Of a DNA stretch of 64,000 bases, positions 50,477 to 59,679 are shown in pieces. The DNA is taken from NCBI GenBank assembly GCA_040772665.1, contig JAXGXT010000004.1, positions 62,001 through 126,000 of the forward strand, written 5' to 3'. The notes beneath the pieces are model-generated. The model was not told the origin of the DNA and did no database searches. It saw only the letters and a program-made list of their open reading frames with translations. Source of the stretch: JAXGXT01 sp040772665 (GTDB lineage Bacteria; Bacillota; Clostridia; Lachnospirales; Anaerotignaceae). Each line of letters starts with the position of its first letter. Positions within the stretch are counted from its first letter, which is position 1. The position numbers were made by a program, and so were the translations under genes.

Positions 50477-51268
50477 ATGGTTACCATTAGAGAATACAAA
50501 ATGGTTGAAAGCCTTGAGGAAGCTTATGAGCTTAACAAAAAAAGAACAAATGCCATAATAGGTGGCATGGGCTGGATTAAAATGCAGAAAAAACATATAA
50601 ACACAGCCATAGACTTAAGCAGACTTGGTCTTGATAAAATAGTTGAGGAAGAAGACTGTTTTAAAATAGGGGCAATGGTTTGTCTTAGGGATTTGGAAAC
50701 CAACAAAGCAATTGAAAAAGTCTTTGGCAGCGGAATAAGAGAAAGCCTTTCCCACATTGTAGGCATACAGTTTAGAAACTCGGCAACGGTTGGAGGAAGC
50801 ATACGTATGTGTTTTGGCTTTTCCGATGTTGTTCTTTCACTTATGGCTTTAGGGGCTGAGGTGGAGCTTTTTGAAAAAGGAATTATACCTTTGGAAAAAT
50901 ACGCATCACTTCCCTATGATAATGACATTGTTATAAATGTTATTTTGAAAAAAGAGAAAAAAGCCATGAAATATATGTCATTAAGAAACAGCTATTCCGA
51001 CATACCAATTCTTAACGTTGCCGTAAGCAAAGACAAAAACGGCTTTAGTGCTGTTGTCGGTGCAAGACCTCAAAGAGCAGTTCTTATAAAAGATACAAAG
51101 GGCATACTTTCAAAAGAAGTAACAGAAGAAAAAGCGGCAGAGTTTGCAGACTTTGTAACAGAAAGTCTTGTTTTCGGCTCAAACATGAGAGCCTCAAAGG
51201 CATACAGAGAACATCTTTCAAGGGTGCTTATTAAAAGATGCGTTTTGGCTTTAAACGGAGGTAACTGA
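50477..51268 (+). CDS. molybdenum hydroxylase, FAD-binding subunit (XdhB/CoxM-like)
   Basis: The medium subunit (263 aa) of a three-subunit xanthine-dehydrogenase-family hydroxylase, carrying FAD. The FAD motifs are AIIGGMGWIKMQKK near 27 (usual AGGT(D) form altered to IGGMG) and QFRNSATVGGSIRM near 98; the C-terminal CO-dehydrogenase flavoprotein domain follows. ATG 50477 behind GGGGATG lies one base after the ATPase stop; a longer frame from 50444 would overlap that gene. It shares a transcript with the iron-sulfur and molybdenum subunits. Confidence 0.92.
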   Translation: MVTIREYKMVESLEEAYELNKKRTNAIIGGMGWIKMQKKHINTAIDLSRLGLDKIVEEEDCFKIGAMVCLRDLETNKAIEKVFGSGIRESLSHIVGIQFRNSATVGGSIRMCFGFSDVVLSLMALGAEVELFEKGIIPLEKYASLPYDNDIVINVILKKEKKAMKYMSLRNSYSDIPILNVAVSKDKNGFSAVVGARPQRAVLIKDTKGILSKEVTEEKAAEFADFVTESLVFGSNMRASKAYREHLSRVLIKRCVLALNGGN

Positions 51269-51270
51269 AA

Positions 51271-51735
51271 ATGCTTATTAAAATAAACTTAAACGGAAAA
51301 AATATAGAAGGCGAGTGCCCCCCCGATTTAATGCTTTTGGAATTTCTTCGTGAAAAGGGCTGTTACAGTGTTAAAAGAGGCTGTGAAACTTCAAACTGCG
51401 GTCTTTGCACAGTTTTTCTTGAGGACAAACCTGTTCTTTCCTGCACATATCCTGCAATCAGAAGCAACGGAAAAACAATTGTAACCCTTGAGGGCTTGCA
51501 AACAGAGGCAGAGGAATTTGGAAACTTTATGGCTGATGAGGGTGCTGAACAATGCGGTTTTTGCAACCCCGGCTTTATTATTAACGTACTTTCCATGGTT
51601 AAAGAGCTTGAAAACCCAAGCGAACGTGAAATCCTTGAATATTTAAGCGGAAATATGTGCAGATGTTCAGGATATGAAAGCCAGCTTAGGGCAATAAGAA
51701 AATATTTATTATTTAAAAAGGGGGAGCTTAAATGA
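51271..51735 (+). CDS. molybdenum hydroxylase, 2x[2Fe-2S] subunit (XdhC/CoxS-like)
   Basis: The small subunit (154 aa). The N-terminal plant-type [2Fe-2S] site CETSNCGLC...C is near residues 36-58, and the C-terminal cluster site CGFCNPGF and CRCSGY near 98-133. It passes electrons from the molybdenum centre to FAD. ATG 51271 follows GGAGG. Its last four bases overlap the start of the large subunit gene (ATGA), so subunit synthesis is coupled. Confidence 0.95.
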   Translation: MLIKINLNGKNIEGECPPDLMLLEFLREKGCYSVKRGCETSNCGLCTVFLEDKPVLSCTYPAIRSNGKTIVTLEGLQTEAEEFGNFMADEGAEQCGFCNPGFIINVLSMVKELENPSEREILEYLSGNMCRCSGYESQLRAIRKYLLFKKGELK

Positions 51736-54017
51736 AAATTGTAAATACCCCTGTAAGAAAAAAAGACTCGGCGGCTCTTGTTACGGGAAAACCTGTATAC
51801 ACAGACGATATTGCCCCAAAGAACTGTCTTATTGTAAAGGTTTTAAGAAGCCCTTACGCCCATGCTGAAATTGAAGAAATAAACACAGAAAAAGCAGAAG
51901 CCTTAGAGGGTGTGGAGTGTGTTTTAACATATAAAAATATACCCCAAAACCGTTTTTCAAACGCAGGTCAGACATATCCCGAATTCAGCCCCTATGACAG
52001 ATATATTCTGGAAAACAGAGTTAGGTTTGTAGGAGATGCAGTTGCCATTGTTGCCGCCGAAACGGAGGCCGCCGCAGTAAAGGCACTTCGTTTTATAAAG
52101 GTTAAATATAATGTGTTAGAGCCTCTTTTGGATTTTACAAAGGCATTGGATAGCGAAATTACTGTTCACCCTGAAAACGACTGGAAATCCCTTGTGGATG
52201 TGGGCGGCGACAACAAAAGAAATCTTTGTGCAAGAGACATTGAAAGCCATGGCGATGTGGACGAGGTTTTTAAAAAATGCGACGCAATTGTTGAAGAAAC
52301 ATATCACACAAAAGCAGTTAACCAAACAATGATGGAAACCTTCAGAACATACACATTCCTTGACACCTACGGAAGGCTTAATGTTGTCAGTTCAACTCAG
52401 GTTCCTTTTCATGTAAGAAGAATACTTTCCAACGCACTTGAAATTCCAAAAAGCAAAATACGTGTTATAAAGCCAAGAATTGGCGGCGGTTTTGGCGCAA
52501 AGCAGACTTCTGTTTCAGAAGTTTATCCTGCCATTGTTACGCAAATTACAAAAAAACCTGCAAAAATTATATACACAAGGGAAGAATCTCAAATTGCAGG
52601 CTCTCCCCGTCACGAAATGCAAATCAAGGTTAAAATCGGTGCTTTAAAATCAGGGGAAATATGTGCAATTGAAGTGACAACTCTTTCAAACACAGGCGCA
52701 TACGGAGAGCACGGCCCTACAACAGTGGGTCTTTCCGGGCATAAATCAATACCCATTTATACAAAAAACTGTGAAGCCTTTCGATTTAAGTATAACGTTG
52801 TGTATACAAACAAAGTGGCGGCAGGCGCATATCGTGGCTATGGTGCCACACAAGGCCAGTTTGCTGTGGAAAGCGCTGTTAATGAGCTTGCCCATAAACT
52901 TAACATGGACCCTGCCAAACTTAGAGAAATGAACATTGTAAGCGAGGGTATGACAATGCCTGCTTATTATAACGAAACTGTAAACAGCTGTGCTCTTGAC
53001 AAATGTATCGAAAAAGTAAAAACAATGATTAACTGGGATGAAAAATTTCCATGCAAAGATATGGGCAACGGAAAAGTTAGAAGTGTGGGCATTGCATTAA
53101 GTATGCAAGGTTCAGGAATTTCCTATGTGGACAAAGGCTCTGTCACAATAAAAATGAATGATGACGGGTTTTATTCCATGAACATTGGCGCAACAGATAT
53201 GGGAACAGGCTGTGACACAATTTTAGCACAGATTGCCGCCGAGGTTTTAGAATGTGACCTTGATAATGTTGTGGTGTACGGGGTCGATACAGACACATCC
53301 CCTTATGACTCAGGCTCTTATGCATCTGCAACCACATATGTAACAGGAATGGCGGCATTTAAAGCGGCGGAGAAACTTAAAAACAAAATAATAGACACAG
53401 GTGCGGCGGCTCTTGAAATTCCCATTGAAGAGGCGGAGTTTGACGGAAGTTTTGTAAAAAGCCTTGACGGGAAAAAGAAGATTTCCGTAAAAGATATTGC
53501 AAACAACGATATGTTAGGCAGTGACAATGTTCTTGAAGTAACACAAAGCAACTCAAAACCAATTTCACCTCCTCCTTTTATGGCAGGCGCAGTTGAAATT
53601 GAGGTGGACAAAGAAACGGGAGCCATTGAAGTTATAGAGTTTGCGGCGGCAGTTGACTGCGGAACAACAATAAACCCTAACCTTGCCAGAGTTCAGACAG
53701 AAGGCGGCATTGTTCAGGGCATTGGTATGGCGCTTTTCGAGGACGTAATTTACGGAGAAGACGGAAGGTTTTACAACAACTCATTTCTCCAATACAAAAT
53801 TCCATCACGTCTTGACATGGGAAAAATCAGTGTTGAATTTGAAAGCAGTTATGAACCTACAGGGCCTTTCGGTGCAAAATCCATAGGCGAGGTTGTTATA
53901 AACACTCCCGCACCTGCTATTGCCCATGCTGTTTTTAATGCAACAGGCGCTTGGCAAAGAGAGCTTCCCATAACCCCTGAAAAAGTGGTAAGGAGTATTT
54001 ATAAAATTGAAGATTAA
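51732..54017 (+). CDS. molybdenum hydroxylase, molybdopterin-binding subunit (XdhA/CoxL-like)
   Basis: The catalytic subunit (761 aa). Seen: the aldehyde oxidase/xanthine dehydrogenase a/b hammerhead (residues 15-125, VRFVGDAVAIVAAE), then molybdopterin segments RIGGGFGAKQ near 250, GAYRGYGATQGQFAVE near 362, GATDMGTGCDTILAQ near 490, and the active-site glutamate in FGAKSIGEVV near 717. It hydroxylates an N-heterocycle or aldehyde with water as oxygen source; purine is likely but other heterocycles are possible. Its start overlaps the [2Fe-2S] gene and its end overlaps the mocA-like gene. Confidence 0.93.
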   Translation: MKIVNTPVRKKDSAALVTGKPVYTDDIAPKNCLIVKVLRSPYAHAEIEEINTEKAEALEGVECVLTYKNIPQNRFSNAGQTYPEFSPYDRYILENRVRFVGDAVAIVAAETEAAAVKALRFIKVKYNVLEPLLDFTKALDSEITVHPENDWKSLVDVGGDNKRNLCARDIESHGDVDEVFKKCDAIVEETYHTKAVNQTMMETFRTYTFLDTYGRLNVVSSTQVPFHVRRILSNALEIPKSKIRVIKPRIGGGFGAKQTSVSEVYPAIVTQITKKPAKIIYTREESQIAGSPRHEMQIKVKIGALKSGEICAIEVTTLSNTGAYGEHGPTTVGLSGHKSIPIYTKNCEAFRFKYNVVYTNKVAAGAYRGYGATQGQFAVESAVNELAHKLNMDPAKLREMNIVSEGMTMPAYYNETVNSCALDKCIEKVKTMINWDEKFPCKDMGNGKVRSVGIALSMQGSGISYVDKGSVTIKMNDDGFYSMNIGATDMGTGCDTILAQIAAEVLECDLDNVVVYGVDTDTSPYDSGSYASATTYVTGMAAFKAAEKLKNKIIDTGAAALEIPIEEAEFDGSFVKSLDGKKKISVKDIANNDMLGSDNVLEVTQSNSKPISPPPFMAGAVEIEVDKETGAIEVIEFAAAVDCGTTINPNLARVQTEGGIVQGIGMALFEDVIYGEDGRFYNNSFLQYKIPSRLDMGKISVEFESSYEPTGPFGAKSIGEVVINTPAPAIAHAVFNATGAWQRELPITPEKVVRSIYKIED

Positions 54018-54576
54018 GCCTATTATACTTGCCGCGGGCTTTGGAAGGCGCTTTGGCGAAAACAAGCTTTTGGCACAAATAAAAGGCAAACCAATGGTCT
54101 GCCATGTAATTGATAAAGCTGTAAATTTAAGCAACAGGGGCGTATTTTCTGCGCCCCTTGTTGTAACTCAATATAAAGAAATAGAGAACCTGTGCAAAGA
54201 GAAAAATATAGATTTTATCTTTAACCTAAATGCTGAAAAAGGCATTTCAACATCAATTAAAACAGCTGTTTCCCACATAAAGGATGCGGACTTCTATATG
54301 TTTTTTACAGCCGATCAGCCTTTTCTTAAAGAAGAAACCATAGAAAACTTCGTTAAAGCCTTTAAAAAAAGCGGTGCAGAGCTTGGCTGTGTTGAAAGCA
54401 GCGGCTCGTGGGGAAATCCCGCCCTATTTAGCATTGCTTACAAAAACAGTCTGCTTCTTTTAGAGGGGGATACAGGCGGAAAGAAAATTCTTCATCGATA
54501 TAAAGAAAAGGTTTTCCTTTTCAGTGTGGACAAAAGGGAAGTTTTTGATATAGACTCCAAAACAGATTTAGAGTAA
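54007..54576 (+). CDS. MocA-like molybdenum cofactor cytidylyltransferase
   Basis: A 189-aa nucleotidyltransferase of the GT-A fold that joins CMP to Mo-molybdopterin, giving the MCD cofactor used by enzymes such as the adjacent hydroxylase. Seen: ILAAGFGRRFGENKLLAQIKGKPM at the N-terminus (core AAGFGRRFG), MFFTADQPFLKEETI near 98 and SWGNPALFS near 138. It starts at TTG 54007 with AAGGAG eleven bases upstream and overlaps the large-subunit gene by 11 bp. Related sugar nucleotidyltransferases share the fold, but the context settles the role. Confidence 0.9.
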   Translation: MKIKPIILAAGFGRRFGENKLLAQIKGKPMVCHVIDKAVNLSNRGVFSAPLVVTQYKEIENLCKEKNIDFIFNLNAEKGISTSIKTAVSHIKDADFYMFFTADQPFLKEETIENFVKAFKKSGAELGCVESSGSWGNPALFSIAYKNSLLLLEGDTGGKKILHRYKEKVFLFSVDKREVFDIDSKTDLE

Positions 54577-54588
54577 AGGGTGTTTAAT

Positions 54589-55530
54589 ATGCTTTACGAG
54601 ATTGACAAGGCAAGAGATAAAATCACAAAAATCAGTTTTGATGATATTGACAGCAAAAAGCTTATTGCAGGCCTTATCACCATAGACGATTTAAAGACGC
54701 ACAATCATATTTTTAACTTTTCGGAATTTGCCATTATGGAGTGCGAAAGCGGAAACGAAAGCTTCAGAAGCTCCATAGACGTTTATGAGGATTATATTTT
54801 TGGTATAATAAATGTTGTAAATGTTGAAAACCTTTGGGAAGAAAGGGATAGAATCGGCATTTTCATAAGGGAGAACATATTTCTTCTTGTGGACATAAAA
54901 GACACCGACAAAAGTATACAACGGGCTTTTGATTTCGGGTTAAACCGTATTAAACCCTCGGGCCTTACAATTGAAAGAATTATCTGCAATGTGCTTGAAA
55001 GCTTTTTATATAACGACAACAAACACTTAGAGGTTATTGAGTTTGAAATAAGCACCTTTGAAGAAGAGGTTACGTCTATGTCTGTGAACAAGCAGTTCAC
55101 GGCAAAAATGCTTGCTATGAAGAAAAAACTTCTTCTGCTTCACAACTACTACGAACAGTTAATTGATATAGGCGAAGAACTTCAGGAAAACAAAAACGAT
55201 ATTTTTAACGAGCACAACCTTAGATATTTCAGGCTTTTCACAGGCAGAGTAACAAGGATCAGCCAAACAGTTCAGCGGCTTCGTGAAAACCTTGTCCAAA
55301 TAAGGGAGGCATACCAAAATAACCTTGACATAAACCTTAACAGCATAATGAAAATATTCACAGTTGTGACAATGATTTTTTCACCGCTGACACTTATTGT
55401 CGGCTGGTACGGCATGAACTTCTCTATGCCCGAGCTGGCATGGAAGTACGGGTATGTTTATGTTGTGTTTTTAAGCATATTTTCACTTTTATTTTGCATC
55501 TGGATTTTCAAGAAGAAAAACCTTTTATAA
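54589..55530 (+). CDS. CorA family divalent cation transporter
   Basis: A pentameric Mg2+/Co2+ (possibly Ni2+) channel subunit of 313 aa. A large soluble N-terminal domain (residues 1-240, long stalk helix rich in E, R and N) is followed by two C-terminal membrane helices, the first ending in the signature YGMNF (WYGMNFSMPE near 278), the second closing in a KKK tail. ATG 54589 has AAAGGGTG. It follows the mocA-like gene by 12 bp, so it may be co-transcribed; whether its metal has a role in the hydroxylase operon is unknown. Confidence 0.9.
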   Translation: MLYEIDKARDKITKISFDDIDSKKLIAGLITIDDLKTHNHIFNFSEFAIMECESGNESFRSSIDVYEDYIFGIINVVNVENLWEERDRIGIFIRENIFLLVDIKDTDKSIQRAFDFGLNRIKPSGLTIERIICNVLESFLYNDNKHLEVIEFEISTFEEEVTSMSVNKQFTAKMLAMKKKLLLLHNYYEQLIDIGEELQENKNDIFNEHNLRYFRLFTGRVTRISQTVQRLRENLVQIREAYQNNLDINLNSIMKIFTVVTMIFSPLTLIVGWYGMNFSMPELAWKYGYVYVVFLSIFSLLFCIWIFKKKNLL

Positions 55531-55539
55531 AGTATGGAA

Positions 55540-55750
55540 AGACCTTGGGGGCTCTGCCCCCAACCCCCCGCAAGGGTTTCACCCTTGACCCATTTAAAAA
55601 ACCGCATATCTATGCGGTTTTTACAAAAGTTTTTGCCTTGCTTTTTTCAAAAAGCAAGTGGGTTTGGGTATGCATGGCAAAGATAGATGCCACAGGCACG
55701 AAGTGTCTGCTTTGCGAAGCAAAGTGCTGACATAAGCCCAAGGTTCTCTT
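55540..55750 (-). repeat. hairpin cassette between corA and the patatin gene
   Basis: In the patatin direction: the 75-base M1 module (55667-55745), TTGCTTTTT-AAAAAGCAA hairpin (55637-55657), CCGCATAGATATGCGG terminator stem (55601-55624) and M5 with AAGGGTGAAACCCTT and GGGGGC-GCCCCC (55545-55595). The M4 hairpin and linker are missing. It fills the convergent gap 55531-55765. Confidence 0.9.
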
Positions 55751-55765
55751 TATAAAGACGCAAAA

Positions 55766-56614
55766 CTACTTTTCCATAAACCCAATTATTTTCTCATAGT
55801 TTTCCTTTGCGCAGTTATATCCCTTTTGGTAAACACCTTTCAGCTTTTCTTTGTTCTTTTCTATTCTTCCTATGCCCAAATCGGCGTCAGGCCTTATAAC
55901 AAACACGTTCCCCTTCGCCTCTTGCTCTTCAATATACTTAATTGTTTCATTATACATAACATGCCTTTTTGACATGCTTTCAACAAGGTTTGGGAACCTC
56001 CTGTATTTCAGTTTTGCTATCCCTATACCTGACGCAGGTTCTTTTACATACCCTTTGGGCTGAGTAAGCACTATCAGACTTTTTAAAACTCCACGGCTTT
56101 CCATAGCCTTTATTGGAATAGAATCTGAAACTCCACCGTCAAGATACTTTTTCCCGTTAAAATCAACAATTTTTGAAATCATGGGCAGTGATGCGGAAGC
56201 CCTTAAAGCGTCCATATCCTTTGAAAAGTCTTTAAGCTCTATGTATTCGGCTTTGCCTGTTTCCACATTAGTCACTGCGGCAAACAGCCTTGAGCTTCTT
56301 TTTTCATAAGTTTCACTGTCAAAAACATTAAGTTTGTTGGGTATGTCGTCATAGGCAAACTTTGCTCCGAACATATCCCCGGTTGTTATAAGGCTGTATA
56401 TGCTGCAATATCTTTTGTCGTTTATATAATCAATAACAACATCCCTTGCCCTGCCCTTTTGCTTTGAAACAAAGCTTGCGGCATGACAGGCGCCTGCGGA
56501 AACACCTATGATTTGTGAAAACTCAATGTCCTTTTCAAGAAAAAAGTCAAGCACCCCTGCTGTAAAAATTCCTCTCATACCGCCGCCCTCAAGAACAAGC
56601 CCAACATTATACAT
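55766..56614 (-). CDS. patatin-like phospholipase
   Basis: A 282-aa cytoplasmic patatin/RssA-type serine hydrolase. The catalytic dyad is present: GVSAGACHAAS near residue 37 (GxSxG serine) and the aspartate in YLDGGVSDSIPI near 163; the oxyanion loop GGGMRG is at residue 12. It would release fatty acids from phospholipids or related esters; RssA-like members have poorly known roles. ATG 56614 follows AAGAAGG. It lies about 68 bp after the pdxA-like gene on the same strand. Confidence 0.9.
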   Translation of the reverse strand: MYNVGLVLEGGGMRGIFTAGVLDFFLEKDIEFSQIIGVSAGACHAASFVSKQKGRARDVVIDYINDKRYCSIYSLITTGDMFGAKFAYDDIPNKLNVFDSETYEKRSSRLFAAVTNVETGKAEYIELKDFSKDMDALRASASLPMISKIVDFNGKKYLDGGVSDSIPIKAMESRGVLKSLIVLTQPKGYVKEPASGIGIAKLKYRRFPNLVESMSKRHVMYNETIKYIEEQEAKGNVFVIRPDADLGIGRIEKNKEKLKGVYQKGYNCAKENYEKIIGFMEK

Positions 56615-56682
56615 TTTATTACCTTCTTTCACAAAAACAAAAATTTATGGCGGAGAAGCTTTTAAGCCCTCCGCCTTTAATT

Positions 56683-57726
56683 TTACTCATTAATTCTGTT
56701 GTTTGCAAGCACAATGCCATAATCAATGGCATTAACAAGGCTTACCTCGTTTTGAACACCTTTTCCTGCATGGCCGAAAGCCGTGCCGTGGTCAACAGAG
56801 CTTCTTATAATAGGAAGGCCAAGTGTAATGTTAACACCGCTTACAGCTCCCCATTTTTTAGCCTCTCTGTCATAAACAAAACCTATCACCTTAAGAGGTA
56901 TATGCCCCTGATCATGATACATTGCAACAACTATGTCATACCAGCCGCCGTTTGCCTTTGAAAAAACTGTATCAGGAGGAACAGGCCCGTCAGCATTTAT
57001 CCCCTCTGCTTTTGCCATTTCAATTGCGGGAATAATTTCTTCAATCTCTTCCGTTCCAAAAAGTCCGCCCTCGCCTGAGTGAGGGTTAAGGCCTGCAACC
57101 CCAACTTTTGGGTTTTCGATGCCAAGCTTTTTACAAGCATCGTTTGCAATTTTAATAACATCATAAACACGTTGTTTTTTTACCCTGTCACAAGCCTCTC
57201 TTAAAGAAACATGGGTTGAAACATGAACCACTCTTAAATCATCATGGGCAAGCATCATTGTATATTTTTCTGTGTTTGTTAGTTCTGCATAAATTTCTGT
57301 ATGCCCTGAATAATGATGTCCCGCAAGGTTAATGGCTTCTTTGTTAAGGGCATTTGTAATTGTTGCATCAATTTCTCCTGCCAGGGCAAGCTCTATTACT
57401 TTTTTAACACATTGGAAAGCCGCATCTCCGCACATTTTAGAAACCTTGCCATACTGAAACTTGTCCATATCCACAAGCTCAAGATGGTAAACATCAATTG
57501 TGCCAAATTCAAATTTTGCATCCTTTACATCTGAAATTTTGTTTACTTTAATTTCGTTTTCAGCTTTAAGAATACGAATTGAATCTTCAAACATTTTAAC
57601 ATCCCCAACAACAAGGGGTTTGCATCTATCATAAATATCACGGTTTCTAAGTGCCTTCACCGTCAGTTCAGGGCCGCATCCCGCCGGGTCACCCATTGTA
57701 ATGCCTAAAATCGGTTTTCTGCTCAT
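56683..57726 (-). CDS. PdxA-family 4-phospho-four-carbon acid dehydrogenase
   Basis: A 347-aa zinc and NAD enzyme of the PdxA family. Seen: GITMGDPAGCGPELTVKAL at the N-terminus, GHTEIYAELTN near 138, metal ligands VHVSTHVSLREA near 168 and AMYHDQGHIPLK near 275. The adjacent four-carbon acid sugar kinase marks it as PdxA2: it oxidises and decarboxylates a 4-phosphotetronate (threonate or erythronate) to dihydroxyacetone phosphate, rather than making vitamin B6. No other pyridoxine gene is present. ATG 57726 follows GGAGG. Confidence 0.88.
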   Translation of the reverse strand: MSRKPILGITMGDPAGCGPELTVKALRNRDIYDRCKPLVVGDVKMFEDSIRILKAENEIKVNKISDVKDAKFEFGTIDVYHLELVDMDKFQYGKVSKMCGDAAFQCVKKVIELALAGEIDATITNALNKEAINLAGHHYSGHTEIYAELTNTEKYTMMLAHDDLRVVHVSTHVSLREACDRVKKQRVYDVIKIANDACKKLGIENPKVGVAGLNPHSGEGGLFGTEEIEEIIPAIEMAKAEGINADGPVPPDTVFSKANGGWYDIVVAMYHDQGHIPLKVIGFVYDREAKKWGAVSGVNITLGLPIIRSSVDHGTAFGHAGKGVQNEVSLVNAIDYGIVLANNRINE

Positions 57727-57774
57727 ATTTTATACCTCCGCAAATATATATTTTTAACCTTACAAATACTCTAA

Positions 57775-59004
57775 CTATTTGGCGTTTACTCTTAAATAGT
57801 TAACCACCTTAATAAAGGTGTCAGGCTCGCCAAAACCTCCTGATTTTGTTACCATACTGCTGCCCTCTGCCATGCCCTCTTTAAGAATTCCAATGGGCAC
57901 TCCGGGCACAATTTCATCCACAAGCTCCATGCCCTCAGACTGAAGGGATTCGCAAATATGAAAGGCAGTGTCTCCTCCTGTTGCAATGAATGTAACAGGC
58001 TTAACCTCTTCATAAATCCTTTTTGCAATCTCTCCAAGGCTTTCTGCAATTCTAAGAGATTTTTTTGTATCGGCAACGGTTTCTTTAAGCACAAGTGTAT
58101 ATTCCTCAAAAAGAGAGTCTATAACAATGGCAATAAGCTTTTCCCCGTCGGCATAGTGTTTCTTTGCTTTTTCCACAGCCGCCGAAACAGCCTCTTCATA
58201 TCTGTCTTCTATTATATCGTCGGAACTAACAATAACCATAGGGCAGTCAAATGTGTCTTTAACAAGTTTAACTTGGTTGGCGGTTACAGCGCTTCTTGAG
58301 CCCACAATCATAAAAACTGTATCGTCATATTTGCTGTCTGCTTTCTTTTTCCTTCCAAGCTGTTTTGCAAGACCTGCACTGCCGCAAAAAACAAGCTTTT
58401 CTTCATTTAAAAGCATTGATGCATCACTTATTATTGTTAAATCTTCATTGCTTACAGTGTCGAAAACAAAAATTCCCGCACCCTTTTCCATTTGCCTTTC
58501 CATAAAGGCTTTAAGGCTTTCCGCACCTTCCCTTATTTGAAGAAGACGCACGCCTATAGCTTTTCTCTTTGTTTCTGTGTTAAAAATATTTGTTATGTCA
58601 ACATGCTTATTGTCAGGCATTAAAAGGTTTCCGTCTGTAACAATTCTTTTGTTATCAGGAAATGCAGAGGCAACAATTGCAATCCTTGCCCCTGTTGCAT
58701 CCAAAATGGCTTCAAGCTCAGAAGCTGGGTTTCCCCTCATAAGAGAGTCCACTTTTTTATATATATATTCAACATTATTAAGCTTATCCAATTTTTCAGC
58801 AAGAGAAAACACCTTTTTATATGCCTCTTCACTTGACAAAGGCCTTGTGTCAGTATTAATAACAACAACGTCCGAAGAATGAAACATTTTAGATGAAACA
58901 TCGTCATCATTCATTATCTTAACCATTGTTGAATATCCGTTTTTAACATACTGAACTCCTGTATCGTTTGCCCCTGTAAGATCATCCGCTATAATTGCTA
59001 TCAT
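57775..59004 (-). CDS. four-carbon acid sugar kinase (DtnK/OtnK family, formerly DUF1537)
   Basis: Phosphorylates a four-carbon sugar acid such as D-threonate or erythronate at C4. The 409-aa protein opens IADDLTGANDTGVQY, has GNPASELEAILDATGA near 90, the mid segment GSRSAVTANQV near 225 and the C-terminal nucleotide-binding region TGGDTAFHICESL near 340 and VTKSGGFGEPDTF near 385. It precedes the pdxA-like gene by 48 bp, the established kinase-dehydrogenase pair. ATG 59004 follows AGAGGGGG. A TATAAT at 59077-59072 may be the -10; no good -35 is seen. Confidence 0.93.
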   Translation of the reverse strand: MIAIIADDLTGANDTGVQYVKNGYSTMVKIMNDDDVSSKMFHSSDVVVINTDTRPLSSEEAYKKVFSLAEKLDKLNNVEYIYKKVDSLMRGNPASELEAILDATGARIAIVASAFPDNKRIVTDGNLLMPDNKHVDITNIFNTETKRKAIGVRLLQIREGAESLKAFMERQMEKGAGIFVFDTVSNEDLTIISDASMLLNEEKLVFCGSAGLAKQLGRKKKADSKYDDTVFMIVGSRSAVTANQVKLVKDTFDCPMVIVSSDDIIEDRYEEAVSAAVEKAKKHYADGEKLIAIVIDSLFEEYTLVLKETVADTKKSLRIAESLGEIAKRIYEEVKPVTFIATGGDTAFHICESLQSEGMELVDEIVPGVPIGILKEGMAEGSSMVTKSGGFGEPDTFIKVVNYLRVNAK

Positions 59005-59171
59005 TTCTTTAAATCCCCCTCTAAGAAATATAATCTTTAGACGCTTAAAAAAGACTTATTACCTTTCATTTATTATAATACAGATTTAGGTAAAAACATA
59101 GTATCTTTTAATTGCTTATTAAGAGAATTACTTCAAATTAATACAAAATTCATTACTTTTATCATAATAAC

Positions 59172-59210
59172 AAAAAAATGAGGCAGAAATTTAACTGCCT
59201 CATTAAAAAA
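59172..59210 (-). terminator. Rho-independent terminator after the cupin gene
   Basis: AATGAGGCAG pairs with CTGCCTCATT around a seven-base loop, with strong T tracts on both strands. It ends the murA-WalJ-rlmH-cupin run. Confidence 0.92.
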
Positions 59211-59270
59211 CCGTTACGTAAAAATCCTTTTCCCGCTTTAATAGCCAACTGTTTAAATATAAAACCAGTC

Positions 59271-59630
59271 TTATTTTTCAGTTTTATCAAAAAGTATCAA
59301 AGCCACAATAACAAGGTCTTCTTCACCTATGTTTTCAAGGCCGTGTCCTTCTCCCGACGGGCAAAAAGTCACATCCCCCGGCTCAACAATAACCTCTGTG
59401 CCGTTGTCGCTGTATTTTCCTTTGCCTTGAAGAACCATGTATGTTTCCGTTTCTCCTTTATGAACATGAAAGCCTATTGAACTTTTAGGAGGAAATGTAA
59501 CAATATTAAACAGTCTTCCCGCATCTGTAAACTCTTCACCCTCGATTATAACATTGGCAAAAATAGAGTTCATTCCGCCCATTGCATTTTCCATTTCGAA
59601 TTTTCTTCTTTCATCGGATTTTCTAACCAT
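59271..59630 (-). CDS. cupin domain protein
   Basis: A 119-aa single beta-barrel cupin. Motif 1 appears as GFHVHKGETETYMVLQGKG near residue 52 (HxH, E and the following glycines) and motif 2 as PGDVTFCPSGEGHGLENIG near 82, with the metal-binding histidine in GEGHGLEN. Single-domain cupins of this type are often isomerases, dioxygenase-like or regulatory; the substrate is unknown. ATG 59630 follows GGGAGG. It is the last gene after rlmH with a 49-bp gap. Confidence 0.88.
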   Translation of the reverse strand: MVRKSDERRKFEMENAMGGMNSIFANVIIEGEEFTDAGRLFNIVTFPPKSSIGFHVHKGETETYMVLQGKGKYSDNGTEVIVEPGDVTFCPSGEGHGLENIGEEDLVIVALILFDKTEK

Positions 59631-59679
59631 TTTCAAAACCTCCCAGTTTTATATGTCTTTATATTTTAACATAAACCTT

